A DNA stretch of 55,999 nucleotides from Phycicoccus sp. Root101 (GTDB taxonomy: Bacteria; Actinomycetota; Actinomycetes; Actinomycetales; Dermatophilaceae). Location: NCBI RefSeq assembly GCF_001426245.1, contig NZ_LMCM01000012.1, positions 1-55,999 of the forward strand. Reading direction: 5' to 3'. The notes under the pieces are model-generated. The model was not told where the DNA came from. It did not search any database and worked only from the letters and a program-made list of their open reading frames with translations. Made by a program: the position numbers and the translations under genes. Position 1 is the first letter of the stretch. The number at the start of each line of letters is the position of its first letter. Shown in pieces: positions 16,401 through 24,906 of this stretch.

Positions 16401-17899
16401 TGCACGTGTCCTTGATCCGTCGGGGCGCTTAGGAGCGCAGAGCGGCTGATGTTGTCTTCGGTGATCTCATGACCGCTGTATTCGGCGACGACTCGCCCCT
16501 GGTTCATCACCAGGACCCGGTCAGACATGGCCACGACTTCCTCGATCTCACTTGAGATCATCAAAATGCCGCGCCCGGAGTCCGTGAGCTCGCGCATCAA
16601 TGTGTAGATCTCGCTCTTACCGCCTACGTCGATGCCTCGGGTCGGCTCGTCAAGGATCAGCACGGTGGGCGATGTCGCCAACCATCGTGCGAGCATGACT
16701 TTCTGCTGGTTGCCGCCGGAAAGTGTGGACGGGGGCGCTTCGAGTGATGCCGCCTTGAGGTGCACCCGCTTGGCCAGGTCCGCCACCGAGGCGCGGTCAC
16801 GCCTGGAGCGCATGACACCGGCGATCGAGCGGAGCCGAAGGCTTGCCAGCCCGACGTTTTCGCGGATCGACCGGTTGAGCAGCAGCCCCTGGTCCTTGCG
16901 ATCCTCTGGCAGATAGGCGATCCCAGCGCGGCGAGCTGCCCTTGGGGAGCGCCGGCGGAACGGCTCTCCCGCGACGGTGACGTCGTACGGACCAGGCTCG
17001 GCACCGATGATGGCTCGAGCGACCTCGGTCCGGCCGGAACCGACGAGGCCCGCGAGGCCGACGATCTCTCCGGCACGAACTGTGACCTTCAGACCGCCCG
17101 AGTCCCGTTCTGTAGGAATCGCTTCCAGCAGGGTCTCGGCCTTTGCCACCACAACCGGCCGTTGGGGGGCAGTCAGCTGACGGCCCGTCATCATCGTCAC
17201 CAGTCGTTGCTCGTCGAGGTCTGTTACGTCGACGGTTCCTTGTGACCTGCCGTCCTTGAGCACGGTGACTCGATCACACAACGACAGCACCTCCTTCAAC
17301 CGATGGGAGATGTAAACGACCGCGACTCCGCTGTCTCGCGTGGAGCGCACCACGTCATAAAGAACGTCGAGGTCCTTGCCGCCGAGGATGGCGGACGGCT
17401 CGTCAAGGACTAGGACTCGAGCGTCCCTAAGGAGTGCGCGCGCGATCTCGACAAGCTGTTGCTGGCCCAGGCTGAGGCGGCCCATCTCGGTGCGTTCGTC
17501 GACCGCTAGGCCCACCCGGTCCAACGCGTCCCGTGCACGCTCCCGCGTTGCCTTCCAGCGCACGCCACCGACTGCGTTGTGCGAGAGGTGGCCCAGCAGG
17601 ACGTTCTCGGCCACCGACAGCGACGGAGCGCTCACCAGCTCTTGGTGCACCACGCTGATCCCACGCGTGATGGCAGCGTGCGGTGTGGACAGCCGTACGG
17701 GCTGGTCGTGGATCAGAACCTCACCGGCATCAAGAGCGAGGGCGCCACCCAAGATCTTGATCAGCGTCGACTTGCCCGCACCATTCTCCCCAGCCAATCC
17801 ATGGATCTCCCCCGCCCGGATCGCGATGCTCACGTCCCGGAGGGCCACCACGCCGGGATAGTTCTTGGTGATTCCCTTCAGCTCCGCAACGTGCGTCAA
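16397..17899 (-). CDS. Sugar ABC transporter ATP-binding protein (two ABC domains)
   Basis: A 500-aa RbsA/MglA-type protein. The start is taken as TTG at 17899 because GGAGGA sits 6 nt upstream; the open frame extends further but only through the intergenic hairpin. Domain 1 has Walker A GENGAGKST and signature LSLGQQQLVEIARALL with VLDEPSAIL; domain 2 has the degenerate P-loop LVGSGRTEVARA typical of this family and LSGGNQQKVMLARWL with ILDEPTRGID. It energises uptake of the substrate bound by the lipoprotein encoded upstream. Confidence 0.92.
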   Translation of the reverse strand: MTHVAELKGITKNYPGVVALRDVSIAIRAGEIHGLAGENGAGKSTLIKILGGALALDAGEVLIHDQPVRLSTPHAAITRGISVVHQELVSAPSLSVAENVLLGHLSHNAVGGVRWKATRERARDALDRVGLAVDERTEMGRLSLGQQQLVEIARALLRDARVLVLDEPSAILGGKDLDVLYDVVRSTRDSGVAVVYISHRLKEVLSLCDRVTVLKDGRSQGTVDVTDLDEQRLVTMMTGRQLTAPQRPVVVAKAETLLEAIPTERDSGGLKVTVRAGEIVGLAGLVGSGRTEVARAIIGAEPGPYDVTVAGEPFRRRSPRAARRAGIAYLPEDRKDQGLLLNRSIRENVGLASLRLRSIAGVMRSRRDRASVADLAKRVHLKAASLEAPPSTLSGGNQQKVMLARWLATSPTVLILDEPTRGIDVGGKSEIYTLMRELTDSGRGILMISSEIEEVVAMSDRVLVMNQGRVVAEYSGHEITEDNISRSALLSAPTDQGHVQ

Positions 17900-17926
17900 C
17901 GTTTGTCCTCCGTGGTCTGGCTGGTG

Positions 17927-17958
17927 TCGGTGGCGCGCCGAGAGCGGCGCGCCACCGA
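17927..17958. promoter_or_regulatory. Intercistronic hairpin between binding protein and ATPase genes
   Basis: A perfect 14-bp stem (17927-17940 with 17945-17958) and an AGAG loop lie between the stop of the binding-protein gene and the TTG start of the ATPase. Such hairpins commonly stabilise the upstream message or partly terminate, giving more binding protein than transporter. Confidence 0.65.
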
Positions 17959-17964
17959 ACGTGA

Positions 17965-19098
17965 CTACTTGCAGGGGTTCTTGGTCAGTTCGAAGGTTCC
18001 CCAACCCTTGGGAACCCACTGGTCAGCGTTTTCGGCCGTGACTAGCGGCAGGTTGGGAAGCTGAAGGTACGAGCCGGGCTGGGAGTACGCCTTCGCTCCG
18101 TCGATTGGTTTGCCCTCAAGAGCACCGAGGGCTGCGCGGACCCCGATGTCGCCGATGAAGGGGCTGTAGTTGCCGTCCGCCTGGAACTGGCCCTCCTTGA
18201 CGGCCTTGAATCCGGGCGCGGAGCCGTCGTGGGTGTACTCCTTGATGTTGTCGTTGCAGCGCCCGGCATTCTTGATCGCCTGCATGGCGCCCCAGGAGGA
18301 TTCCTCCGCGTGGGAGAACACCGCGTCGATCTTCGGGTACTTGGTCAGCCAGTCATCCATGACCTTCACCGCAGGCTCCCGCACCCACTGGCCGTCACCG
18401 ACCGCCAGCAGCTTCATGCCGGGGGCCTCGGCGAGGGCCTTCTTGAGGCCGGTGGAGCGGTCGGTCGCCGGAGAAGAGCCCGAAAGCCCGGTGATCTCCA
18501 CGATGTTTCCCTTGCCGTTCATGTCGGCGATCATCTTCTTGGCCGTCTCGTAGGCCATCTCGACGTTGGACTGTCCGATGAACACGGTCTTCTCGGCAGG
18601 AACATCCCGATCCAGCAGGACGAGGGGCATCTTCTTGGCCATGACGCGTCGCGCGGCCGGCGCCAGACCCGCGGACTCGACGGGGCTCATGATGATGGCG
18701 TCAACACCCCGGGCCATCAGGTCGTCGATGTCGTTGGACTGCTTGGCAGCGTCACAGTTGCCGTCCACAGTCACAACACTGACGTTGGGGTGCCGCTTCA
18801 CCTCGGCGAGCACGCTCTCGAGCATCGCCTTTCGCCAAGGGTGGTTGAAGCAGGTCTGGGAGAAGCCAAGCAGGATCTTCTCTTTCCCGGCCACCTTCAC
18901 GTCGCCTTCAGGCATCGCCAAGATGTCCTTGAACGGCAGGCTGTCATAGCCTTGGAGCGTCTGGCTGCCAGCCAGCTTGTCGCTTCCATCGCTGCTGCCA
19001 CCTCCGCCCGACGATGACACCGTGGATGCCTTGCTGCACGCCGTTGCCGACAGCAACACCAACACCAACACCGGAGCGAGCTTGCGTGAGATCTTCAA
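17965..19098 (-). CDS. Sugar ABC transporter substrate-binding lipoprotein
   Basis: A 377-aa protein starting at TTG 19098 with GGAGA upstream. The signal peptide ends in a lipobox (LSATAC, Cys about residue 21) followed by a Ser/Gly linker. The mature part is a Peripla_BP_4/RbsB-like fold: ILLGFSQTCFNHPWRKAM, VVTVDGNCDAAKQSNDIDDL, GVDAIIMSPVESAGL, VFIGQSNVEMAYETAKKM, and DAVFSHAEESSWGAMQAI. The ligand cannot be read from sequence; extra Cys residues in the binding region differ from classical ribose binders. It is the first transport gene of the operon, 52 nt after the GntR gene. Confidence 0.9.
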   Translation of the reverse strand: MKISRKLAPVLVLVLLSATACSKASTVSSSGGGGSSDGSDKLAGSQTLQGYDSLPFKDILAMPEGDVKVAGKEKILLGFSQTCFNHPWRKAMLESVLAEVKRHPNVSVVTVDGNCDAAKQSNDIDDLMARGVDAIIMSPVESAGLAPAARRVMAKKMPLVLLDRDVPAEKTVFIGQSNVEMAYETAKKMIADMNGKGNIVEITGLSGSSPATDRSTGLKKALAEAPGMKLLAVGDGQWVREPAVKVMDDWLTKYPKIDAVFSHAEESSWGAMQAIKNAGRCNDNIKEYTHDGSAPGFKAVKEGQFQADGNYSPFIGDIGVRAALGALEGKPIDGAKAYSQPGSYLQLPNLPLVTAENADQWVPKGWGTFELTKNPCK

Positions 19099-19150
19099 CG
19101 CTTTCTCCTAACTAGGCCGAACTCTGAGAACTGACGCGAGAGTCTCGATG

Positions 19151-19900
19151 TCAGATGGCGGGGGGAAACAAGTTGACGCGGTACTCATAGCGGTCCGCGG
19201 CAAAGGTCATGACCGTGGACTCGATAGGACGATCCGTGCGCGTGTAGGTCACGCGTCGGACGATCAGGGTCGGCTCCGCGGTTTGGCACTCCAGCAGTCG
19301 CGCCTGTTCCTCGGTCGCCCGGCCAGCGCCGATGGTCTCGGTGCCCCGATGCAGCTCGATTCCGATGTCGGGTCCCTGAAGCACGTCGTACAGCGACCCC
19401 GACTCGAGGGCGGCAGGGGTGAACAGGTCGAACCGGTTGGCCAACACCTCACGGGGAAGCCACGTCTGGGAGATCCCGACCGGCCGGTCGTCGGCCAACA
19501 GAATTCGGCAGATGTACTGGCACTCAGGGGTCTGCTCACCAAATACCCCAGCGTGCTCGTCCGGAGTCGGGATCAGCTCACTGACCAACACCCTGCGCTG
19601 CGGGCGGAAGCCCTGGGCGTTCATGTTCTCAGTGAACGAGGTCAGCATGGGCTGGTGCGTGGGACGCGGACGTGCGACGAAAGAACCCAGCCCTTGCACG
19701 CGCTCTACCCGCCCGTCGGTCACCAGCCGGGTCAAGGCCTGACGCACGGTCGCGCGCGACACCGCATAGGTCGCCGAGATCTCAGCCTCGGTGGGCAAGC
19801 GATCGCCCGGCTTCAGCTGTCGCCCTTCAATATCAGCGAGGAGGGCTTGCTCCAACTGGGCATACAAAGGCAACGGCTGGGCGCGATCCACAGTTGTCAT
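19151..19900 (-). CDS. GntR-family (HutC/UTRA) transcriptional regulator
   Basis: A 249-aa regulator from ATG 19900 (a longer frame to 19936 is less likely). The N-terminal winged helix reads PLYAQLEQALLADIEGRQL and RLPTEAEISATYAVSRATVR; the C-terminal UTRA ligand domain contains RPVGISQTWLP and the closing RYEYRVNLFPPAI. It is first in the operon in the same direction as the importer, so it probably controls its own operon in response to a sugar-phosphate-like ligand. Confidence 0.9.
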   Translation of the reverse strand: MTTVDRAQPLPLYAQLEQALLADIEGRQLKPGDRLPTEAEISATYAVSRATVRQALTRLVTDGRVERVQGLGSFVARPRPTHQPMLTSFTENMNAQGFRPQRRVLVSELIPTPDEHAGVFGEQTPECQYICRILLADDRPVGISQTWLPREVLANRFDLFTPAALESGSLYDVLQGPDIGIELHRGTETIGAGRATEEQARLLECQTAEPTLIVRRVTYTRTDRPIESTVMTFAADRYEYRVNLFPPAI

Positions 19901-20693
19901 GACAACCGTTCTACCGGACCTCCGGTTGACCGTCAAGACCTATGTCGGCTGTGTTATGCGAGGTCGAAGCGGCGATGGCGAATCGGCGCATGTCTACTTG
20001 CCGTTGCCCGAGGTCCGACCATGAAATGTCACTGTTGGTGCCGCCATGACCCTAGGAGGGGCCGTCGGGGTTCCGCCGCCGAGTACTCCCCTAGCTATTC
20101 GACGACGGGACGGCGTCGCACGGCCTTGGTTGGCTTCCCCAGTGACCTCTTCCCCGCATCGCATTCCCCGACCATCCGCGGACGTGCCCGGACGTCCATC
20201 TGAGCACGAAACCAGTCCTCCGCGGTCCGCCGGCATCCACTCGGACACGCACCCGTCGTCAGACAGTTAGTCAAGCAAGCCCCCTCTATTGATCTCGTCG
20301 CCGACGAGAGCCCGCACGGCACTCACATTGCCCACGCATTCGCCGGGGCACTATCGCGCAACAGGTACGCCCACCTCGCCGGCCATATGCACTCCCATGC
20401 CGATGACAATGCGCTTGCCACCTACAACCTCGCTGCGGCTTCAAGGCTGCTGACCCTTAGCGCATCCTTGGGCGTCCCCGCACTGGACCTCGCCGAAGGG
20501 ATCGAGGTGTCGACAGGACAGCTGGATGGGCGACAACCTGAGGGATGTGAAGTACGACCTGCTGTTCAAGGACGTGGGACTCTTCGAAGGCGAGATCGGG
20601 CGCTCCCGGTCACCGAACTCGGGCAAGAGGTCGAGCAGAACATCCTGGGCGCGCGCGGTCTGCTGATACGGCCCATCAGGTGCGTCCGACCGG
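19901..20693. other. Mostly non-coding or decayed region
   Basis: About 790 bp upstream of the GntR gene. It should contain the operon promoter near 19901-19990. Further right, short open stretches (for example around 20430-20640, reading MGDNLRDVKYDLLFKDVGLF from about 20525 on the plus strand) look like remnants of coding sequence broken by frameshifts. The segment 20265-20286 resembles 7834-7855. Confidence 0.4.
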
Positions 20694-21362
20694 TCACCTC
20701 TCGAGCCCCGCCCGGTCGGCCCAGGAGTCGATGGTGTTCGGCCACCACCAGTCCTTGCCGCGGTCGGTGCCGTCCGGAGCTGGGAAGGTGCCGTTGTTGC
20801 GGCGCAGTCGCAGGTTGTCCGGTGACCAGCCAAGGTGCCGGGTCACAGCCCGATACCCCCACCTTGGCGGAGATGCCTGCTTGGCGAGGCGTTCGATCGC
20901 TGTGTTGCTCAACAGAAGCACGGCGCCAATGTGGGTGCGGGAGCACCCGCCAATCCATAGCGCGTCGAACGCGACAAGGGTGGCGGCGTCTGTGTCGTTC
21001 TTGGTGGCCAGACCACGGGCCAGCAGGGTCCGGGTGGTGCGGCCTTGGCTGCCGCGCCAGCCGGCATCGTCACCAGAGGCCGCCAGCGCCACGGTCAGCG
21101 CCACCTTCTGTAGCCGGGGAGGTATGCGACTGCCCGCAGCGCCGCGGTGCCACGTCGCAGCGCGGGCGATGGCGCGCAGGTCGGTAACGCCCACCTCGTC
21201 GAACCCGGTCAGGAGTCGGCGCCGCGCCACGTGCACCTGATGGGCTGCCCACCGTCCGTCTTCATCCGCGGGTCCCAGGTGTTCGGCGAGGACCGGGGCC
21301 CACGCAGCGCCCAATCCCAGCAAGGCGCACGCCTTCACCGCGTCGTAGTTCGAGGATGTCAC
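20694..21362 (-). CDS. Hypothetical protein with C-terminal HTH-like region
   Basis: A 222-aa soluble protein with no recognised full-length family. The C-terminus (RAVTRHLGWSPDNLRLRRNN, then FPAPDGTDRGKDWWWPNTI and a final DSWADR) resembles AlpA/MerR-like winged-helix DNA-binding ends of mobile-element proteins; the first 150 residues are Ala/Leu/Arg-rich helices. It lies just downstream, same strand, of a frameshifted HTH pseudogene, in a region with other decayed sequence. Confidence 0.5.
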   Translation of the reverse strand: MTSSNYDAVKACALLGLGAAWAPVLAEHLGPADEDGRWAAHQVHVARRRLLTGFDEVGVTDLRAIARAATWHRGAAGSRIPPRLQKVALTVALAASGDDAGWRGSQGRTTRTLLARGLATKNDTDAATLVAFDALWIGGCSRTHIGAVLLLSNTAIERLAKQASPPRWGYRAVTRHLGWSPDNLRLRRNNGTFPAPDGTDRGKDWWWPNTIDSWADRAGLER

Positions 21363-21479
21363 CGGTCACCCCCTTACGGCCGTCATCGTGCGCCCAGTTC
21401 CGTGGCCATTGTGTGCCGAGCGCAGCTTGCGCGCCGGTCATCCACAGCTTTTGCCCCCGGTGGGTCACAAACGACGGGC

Positions 21480-21771
21480 GCGCGCTTCCTTCGCGAGCTG
21501 AGCCACACGCCCTTCGACAGGTTCGTGGCCGCAGCGATCCGCTCGTAGCTCTACCCCTGCCGGCGCAGCTCCGCTACCGCCCGCAACCGCGGCACGACCA
21601 GCTGAGTCAGCGCGTCGTCCAACGCGGCGAACGTGTTACCGACCGCCGCAAGGCCGCCAACCGCTCGGCCAGGTCCGTGACCGACTGGGCCTCGTCGGCG
21701 ATCGCTTGGCTCAGCTGGTCGGACAGTTGGCTGGGACGGTAGCCGGCGCGACGTCGAAAGCGAGGAGGCAT
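21480..21771 (-). pseudogene. Frameshifted HTH protein remnant
   Basis: From ATG 21771 the minus strand encodes MPPRFRRRAGYRPSQLSDQ and a helix ending near AERLAALR; a shifted frame then gives NTFAALDDALTQLVVPRLRA and ELRRQG, a stop, and then SYERIAAATNLSKG, a helix-turn-helix-like segment. The pieces read as one small DNA-binding protein (RRQG-x-SYxRIAxATxLSKG) broken by at least one frameshift and one stop. Boundaries are approximate. Confidence 0.55.
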
Positions 21772-21903
21772 GCCCACCACCTGACTGCGTGGCGGACGGG
21801 CGCGCCGGAAGTGCCATCCTGGGTTGCGCACCTTTGCTGTGGCGCCCGTCGGCGCCCGTTACTGTCACGTCAAAGGGCTTGGCAGGGCCGATATCCTGCG
21901 CGA

Positions 21904-22815
21904 GTGGCGCATACCGTCGCAAGCAGGCCAGTTCCCGAAGGAGAGCCGTGGGCGCTGAACGCTCTCGCGGTGTTGGCTGATGTGCCTGGCGCCTACCGAG
22001 CGGGTTTGGCTGTGGTTGAGGGTGGCGGGCGGCGGCTGTTGTTCACGGCCAGCGACCGTGACGGTACGAGCAGTGTCCCTTGGTGTGAGATCGACGCCTA
22101 CGCGGATGTTCCGTTGACGCACACTGTGCGCACAGGTGACGTTATGGCGGGCTCTCGGGAGAGTCTGGCGGGCCGGTTCGGGGACTTCATGGACCGTCAG
22201 CTGCCCAAGATGATGTCGTTGGTGACTGTGCCCGTCGTCTCGGCCGGTCAGGTGATGGGCGGGTACATCCTGTTCTACGACTGTCCGCAGTCCTTCGACC
22301 CGTCACAGGTCAGTGACCTAGAGGACGTGGGGGCTCAGCTCGGAGAGGGGCTGCGCCGGGTCCAGCGTGCCGTGACCCCGGCGGGGGCGCTTGCGGCGAT
22401 GGCGGTGCCAGCTGGGGTGCGAGCGGCTACCCACAGCGTGGCCCCGGACACCCATGGCGTCGCTCGGGCCCGTCACTTCGCGTCGCGGACGCTGGCCGCG
22501 TGGGACGTTGACGAGGCCGTCGCCTACAACGCGTTGCTTTGCCTCAGCGAACTGGTCACCAACGCGGTCATTCACACCGGAGCTGGGTGCGAGGTTCAGC
22601 TCCTGCTCGACCAGCAGGCCCTGACTGCAACCGTTCGCGACGGCGGCTCGAACGTCGTTGTCGACCCCAAAAGGGTGGAACAGGACCCGTTGGCAGTCCA
22701 TGGTCGTGGGCTGTCGCTGGTCGACGCGCTGGCGACAGGTTGGGGTTCGGAGTTGGACCCTGGGGGGATGAGCGTGTGGTTCGTGCTCGAGCTGAATGTT
22801 TCAGCTCGAGGCTGA
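21904..22815 (+). CDS. GAF domain / anti-sigma-type histidine kinase-like ATPase
   Basis: A 303-aa protein from GTG 21904; the longer frame upstream is unlike protein. Residues about 10-150 form a GAF sensor domain (LAVLADVPGAYRAGLAVVEG, MMSLVTVPVVSAGQVMGGYI). Residues about 175-300 are an RsbW/SpoIIAB-type ATPase: ALLCLSELVTNAVIHT (N box), TATVRDGGS and HGRGLSLVDALATGWG (G box). There is no histidine phosphoacceptor or membrane segment. It probably modulates an anti-anti-sigma partner in response to a small ligand; no partner is encoded nearby. Confidence 0.8.
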   Translation: MAHTVASRPVPEGEPWALNALAVLADVPGAYRAGLAVVEGGGRRLLFTASDRDGTSSVPWCEIDAYADVPLTHTVRTGDVMAGSRESLAGRFGDFMDRQLPKMMSLVTVPVVSAGQVMGGYILFYDCPQSFDPSQVSDLEDVGAQLGEGLRRVQRAVTPAGALAAMAVPAGVRAATHSVAPDTHGVARARHFASRTLAAWDVDEAVAYNALLCLSELVTNAVIHTGAGCEVQLLLDQQALTATVRDGGSNVVVDPKRVEQDPLAVHGRGLSLVDALATGWGSELDPGGMSVWFVLELNVSARG

Positions 22816-22834
22816 GCCTCGCCTGAGGTCACTG

Positions 22835-23140
22835 TCAGCGCGCGAGGTCTTCACCGGCTCGTCGGGACAGGGCAATCAGCGCGTTGTACAGCGGAGCTGC
22901 TGACGGAAGTGCGGCCGTTGCTCGACGAGCGGCTGGAGCCCACCGGTGTGCGGTGTTGGTTGCCGTGGCGAAAGGCGAACAGGCCACACCAGCGACCTGG
23001 GCAAGCTCATCCGCGTGTTCGAGGCCGGACGTGTTCTTGTGCAGGTGGCCGTACCACCAGCCGGTGGCGTCAGGCCGCGCGCCATTTCCGGTCGCGCCCG
23101 TAATTGCCCTCTTCATGCACACGGCGCAAACATCGCACAT
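22835..23140 (-). CDS. Uncertain small Cys-containing ORF
   Basis: A 101-aa open frame from ATG 23140 beginning MCDVCAVCMKRAITG, with GC-rich third codon positions and convergent with the GAF-ATPase gene 20 nt away. No family was recognised and no clear SD precedes it. It may be a gene remnant. Confidence 0.3.
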   Translation of the reverse strand: MCDVCAVCMKRAITGATGNGARPDATGWWYGHLHKNTSGLEHADELAQVAGVACSPFATATNTAHRWAPAARRATAALPSAAPLYNALIALSRRAGEDLAR

Positions 23141-23596
23141 GCGCCAGCTCGCACCTGGTCGTACAGGTCCGCTCTCAGCCAGACGGACAGACTTGGGCGA
23201 CACTCCGGTGCGCCTCCCGTCCGTTGAAACACTCAAGGACGGTGGCCTCCTGCCAGCGAGGTGGGTGTCGCCCCAGCGGAAGGAAAGCTCATACCCCCTG
23301 CAACGTGAGCCGCCCTCAGCTGGAGCGCACTCACCTCCAGACAACTTCGGCGTGACCGTCTGAACGGGTCCGGCCGCCCGGCACAGGTTGCGGGTGCACC
23401 ATGGGGTAGCAGCACGCCCGCCCCGATCCCCTCGGGGTGAGGGAGTGCGCTGCGCCCTCAAGGCTGGCTGGCAGCAGCCCAGGCTCACACCGTGGCCATG
23501 CCTACCCGGCTTGCGAGTGGCAGCCGGCCCTGGAGTAACACCAGAGCCCGGGCGGAAGAGTCGGCCGTTGGGCAGCGAGAGTTTCGTCGCAGGGTA
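23141..23596. other. No gene recognised
   Basis: About 450 bp with overlapping open frames on both strands but no recognisable protein. It separates the GAF-ATPase from the ECF-linked cluster. Confidence 0.35.
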
Positions 23597-23624
23597 AACC
23601 TTCGGGGCGTCGCCGGCCTGTACA
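23597..23624 (+). promoter_or_regulatory. Repeated ECF-type promoter-like element, copy 1
   Basis: AACCT-N9-CGCCGGCCTGTACA, 54 nt before the start of the secreted protein at 23679. The same layout with identical spacing recurs at 25477. Read as a promoter it is AACCT-N16-CTGTACA, compatible with ECF sigma -35/-10 spacing. Confidence 0.55.
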
Positions 23625-23678
23625 TGGGTGGCGAACAACCCGCGGCCGGTGCGGCGTCGCCACGATGGAGGAACCGCC

Positions 23679-24344
23679 ATGCATCGTTCACGTCATGCCC
23701 TGATCGTGCTCTTGGTGATCGCGTTCACCGTCCTTGGGGCACCAAAGTCCGCGCGGGCGGGAGCGCCGCCGCCGGTTGAGCAGTCGCGCCTCGTGCCGTC
23801 GCTGAGCCCGTCGTTCGCGCCGTGGTCCTGCCGGACCACGCAGTCCGGCCCAGTGTGCAAGGGCGAGCGTCATTTCTCCGGAGCATGGGAGCTTTCCGAC
23901 TTCCCCTGTGGCGACACCCAGGTCTGGGCTCGTGGCGAGTCCGACCGATACCAGACCCGGTACTACAACCGCGACTACTTGGACTCCCGCCGTGAGTTCC
24001 GCACGCGTGACATCGACTTCCTGCGCACTTCCCCCACTGGCCCGGCCACGGCGACGATCAGCACGAACGTCCGCTTTGCCGAGACGTTCGCGGTCCCGGG
24101 CGACGACACCACCCGCACCATCGTCAGCGACGGCGTCCTGTGGGACATCCGCCCGGCTGCGGGGCCTGCGGTGTGGCGGGCGGTTGGCACTCTCGTCGAG
24201 CCACCTGACTCGGGCGCCACTTTCAGCGGTCATGTGACCGCTGGGTCGCAGACCACCCGGTACGAGAACGCCCCGCTCACAGAGGTCCTCAGCGACGACA
24301 CCTTCATCGCTGCTGTATGCGCAGCAGCCACGGCCGGACAGTGA
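23679..24344 (+). CDS. Secreted hypothetical protein
   Basis: A 221-aa protein from ATG 23679, chosen because GGAGGA lies 6 nt upstream. A classical signal peptide (MHRSRHALIVLLVIAFTVLG, cleavage near ARAGA) leads to a mature domain with Cys in WSCRTT, VCKGERHF, FPCGD and a late AVCAA, so two disulfides are possible. The mature part looks beta-rich (ATISTNVRFAETF, FSGHVTAGSQTTRYENAP). No family recognised. It precedes the ECF sigma gene by 55 nt and carries its own promoter-like element, suggesting membership of the sigma's regulon. Confidence 0.7.
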   Translation: MHRSRHALIVLLVIAFTVLGAPKSARAGAPPPVEQSRLVPSLSPSFAPWSCRTTQSGPVCKGERHFSGAWELSDFPCGDTQVWARGESDRYQTRYYNRDYLDSRREFRTRDIDFLRTSPTGPATATISTNVRFAETFAVPGDDTTRTIVSDGVLWDIRPAAGPAVWRAVGTLVEPPDSGATFSGHVTAGSQTTRYENAPLTEVLSDDTFIAAVCAAATAGQ

Positions 24345-24399
24345 CAGCATCAGCGGTGGGCGGCCCGGACCACGCTGGTAAGCACGTGTCGGGGATGGC

Positions 24400-24906
24400 G
24401 TGAGAGACATCATGCAGCGCGACGAGCAGCGGGACTACGAGTGGGTCTACCGCAATGGGTTCACCTCCGTGGCCCGGACGGTGTTCCTGATCGTGGGAAG
24501 TCGGGCGGTCGCAGAGGAGATTGCCCAGGACGCCTTCCTCAAGCTGCTCCAGAAGTGGTCGTCGGTGTCCGACTACGAGCGACCCGAGGCGTGGGCGCGC
24601 AAGGTCGCGGTGCGAATGGCGGTGCGCTACGTCGGGCGTGAACGGTCCCGACCGCAGCGCGAGCGTCGCGCTCAACCTGCCCCTGTGGACCCGACGCTGC
24701 CTGACCCGGACGTCGCCCGGGCCGTAGCGACGCTGGCGCCGATGCAGCGCGCGGCGGTCGCTCTCTACTACTGGGAGGACAGACCGGTCCTTGAGATTGC
24801 CCGCATCCTTCAGGTGTCGGAGTCAACGGTGAAGCAGCATCTGCACCGGGCCCGGGCCCGGCTGGCTCAGACCCTTGGCGAGGAGGTGACCGGCGATGTC
24901 CGTTGA
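24400..24906 (+). CDS. ECF RNA polymerase sigma factor (SigE-like)
   Basis: A 168-aa sigma factor; GTG at 24400 or ATG at 24412. Region 2 covers RTVFLIVGSRAVAEEIAQDA and WARKVAVRMAVRYVGRERSR; after a short linker, region 4 shows LAPMQRAAVALYYWEDRPVLEIA and LQVSESTVKQHLHRARARL. It directs core polymerase to stress-type promoters. It overlaps the next gene by 11 nt, a typical sigma/anti-sigma arrangement. Confidence 0.9.
   Translation: MRDIMQRDEQRDYEWVYRNGFTSVARTVFLIVGSRAVAEEIAQDAFLKLLQKWSSVSDYERPEAWARKVAVRMAVRYVGRERSRPQRERRAQPAPVDPTLPDPDVARAVATLAPMQRAAVALYYWEDRPVLEIARILQVSESTVKQHLHRARARLAQTLGEEVTGDVR

Noticed and set aside
22835-23680. 281-aa minus-strand gene
   Set aside because: Most of it is Arg/Pro/Gly-rich without motifs, and its start lies over the signal-peptide gene's leader. 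Only the last 101 codons were kept, at low confidence.
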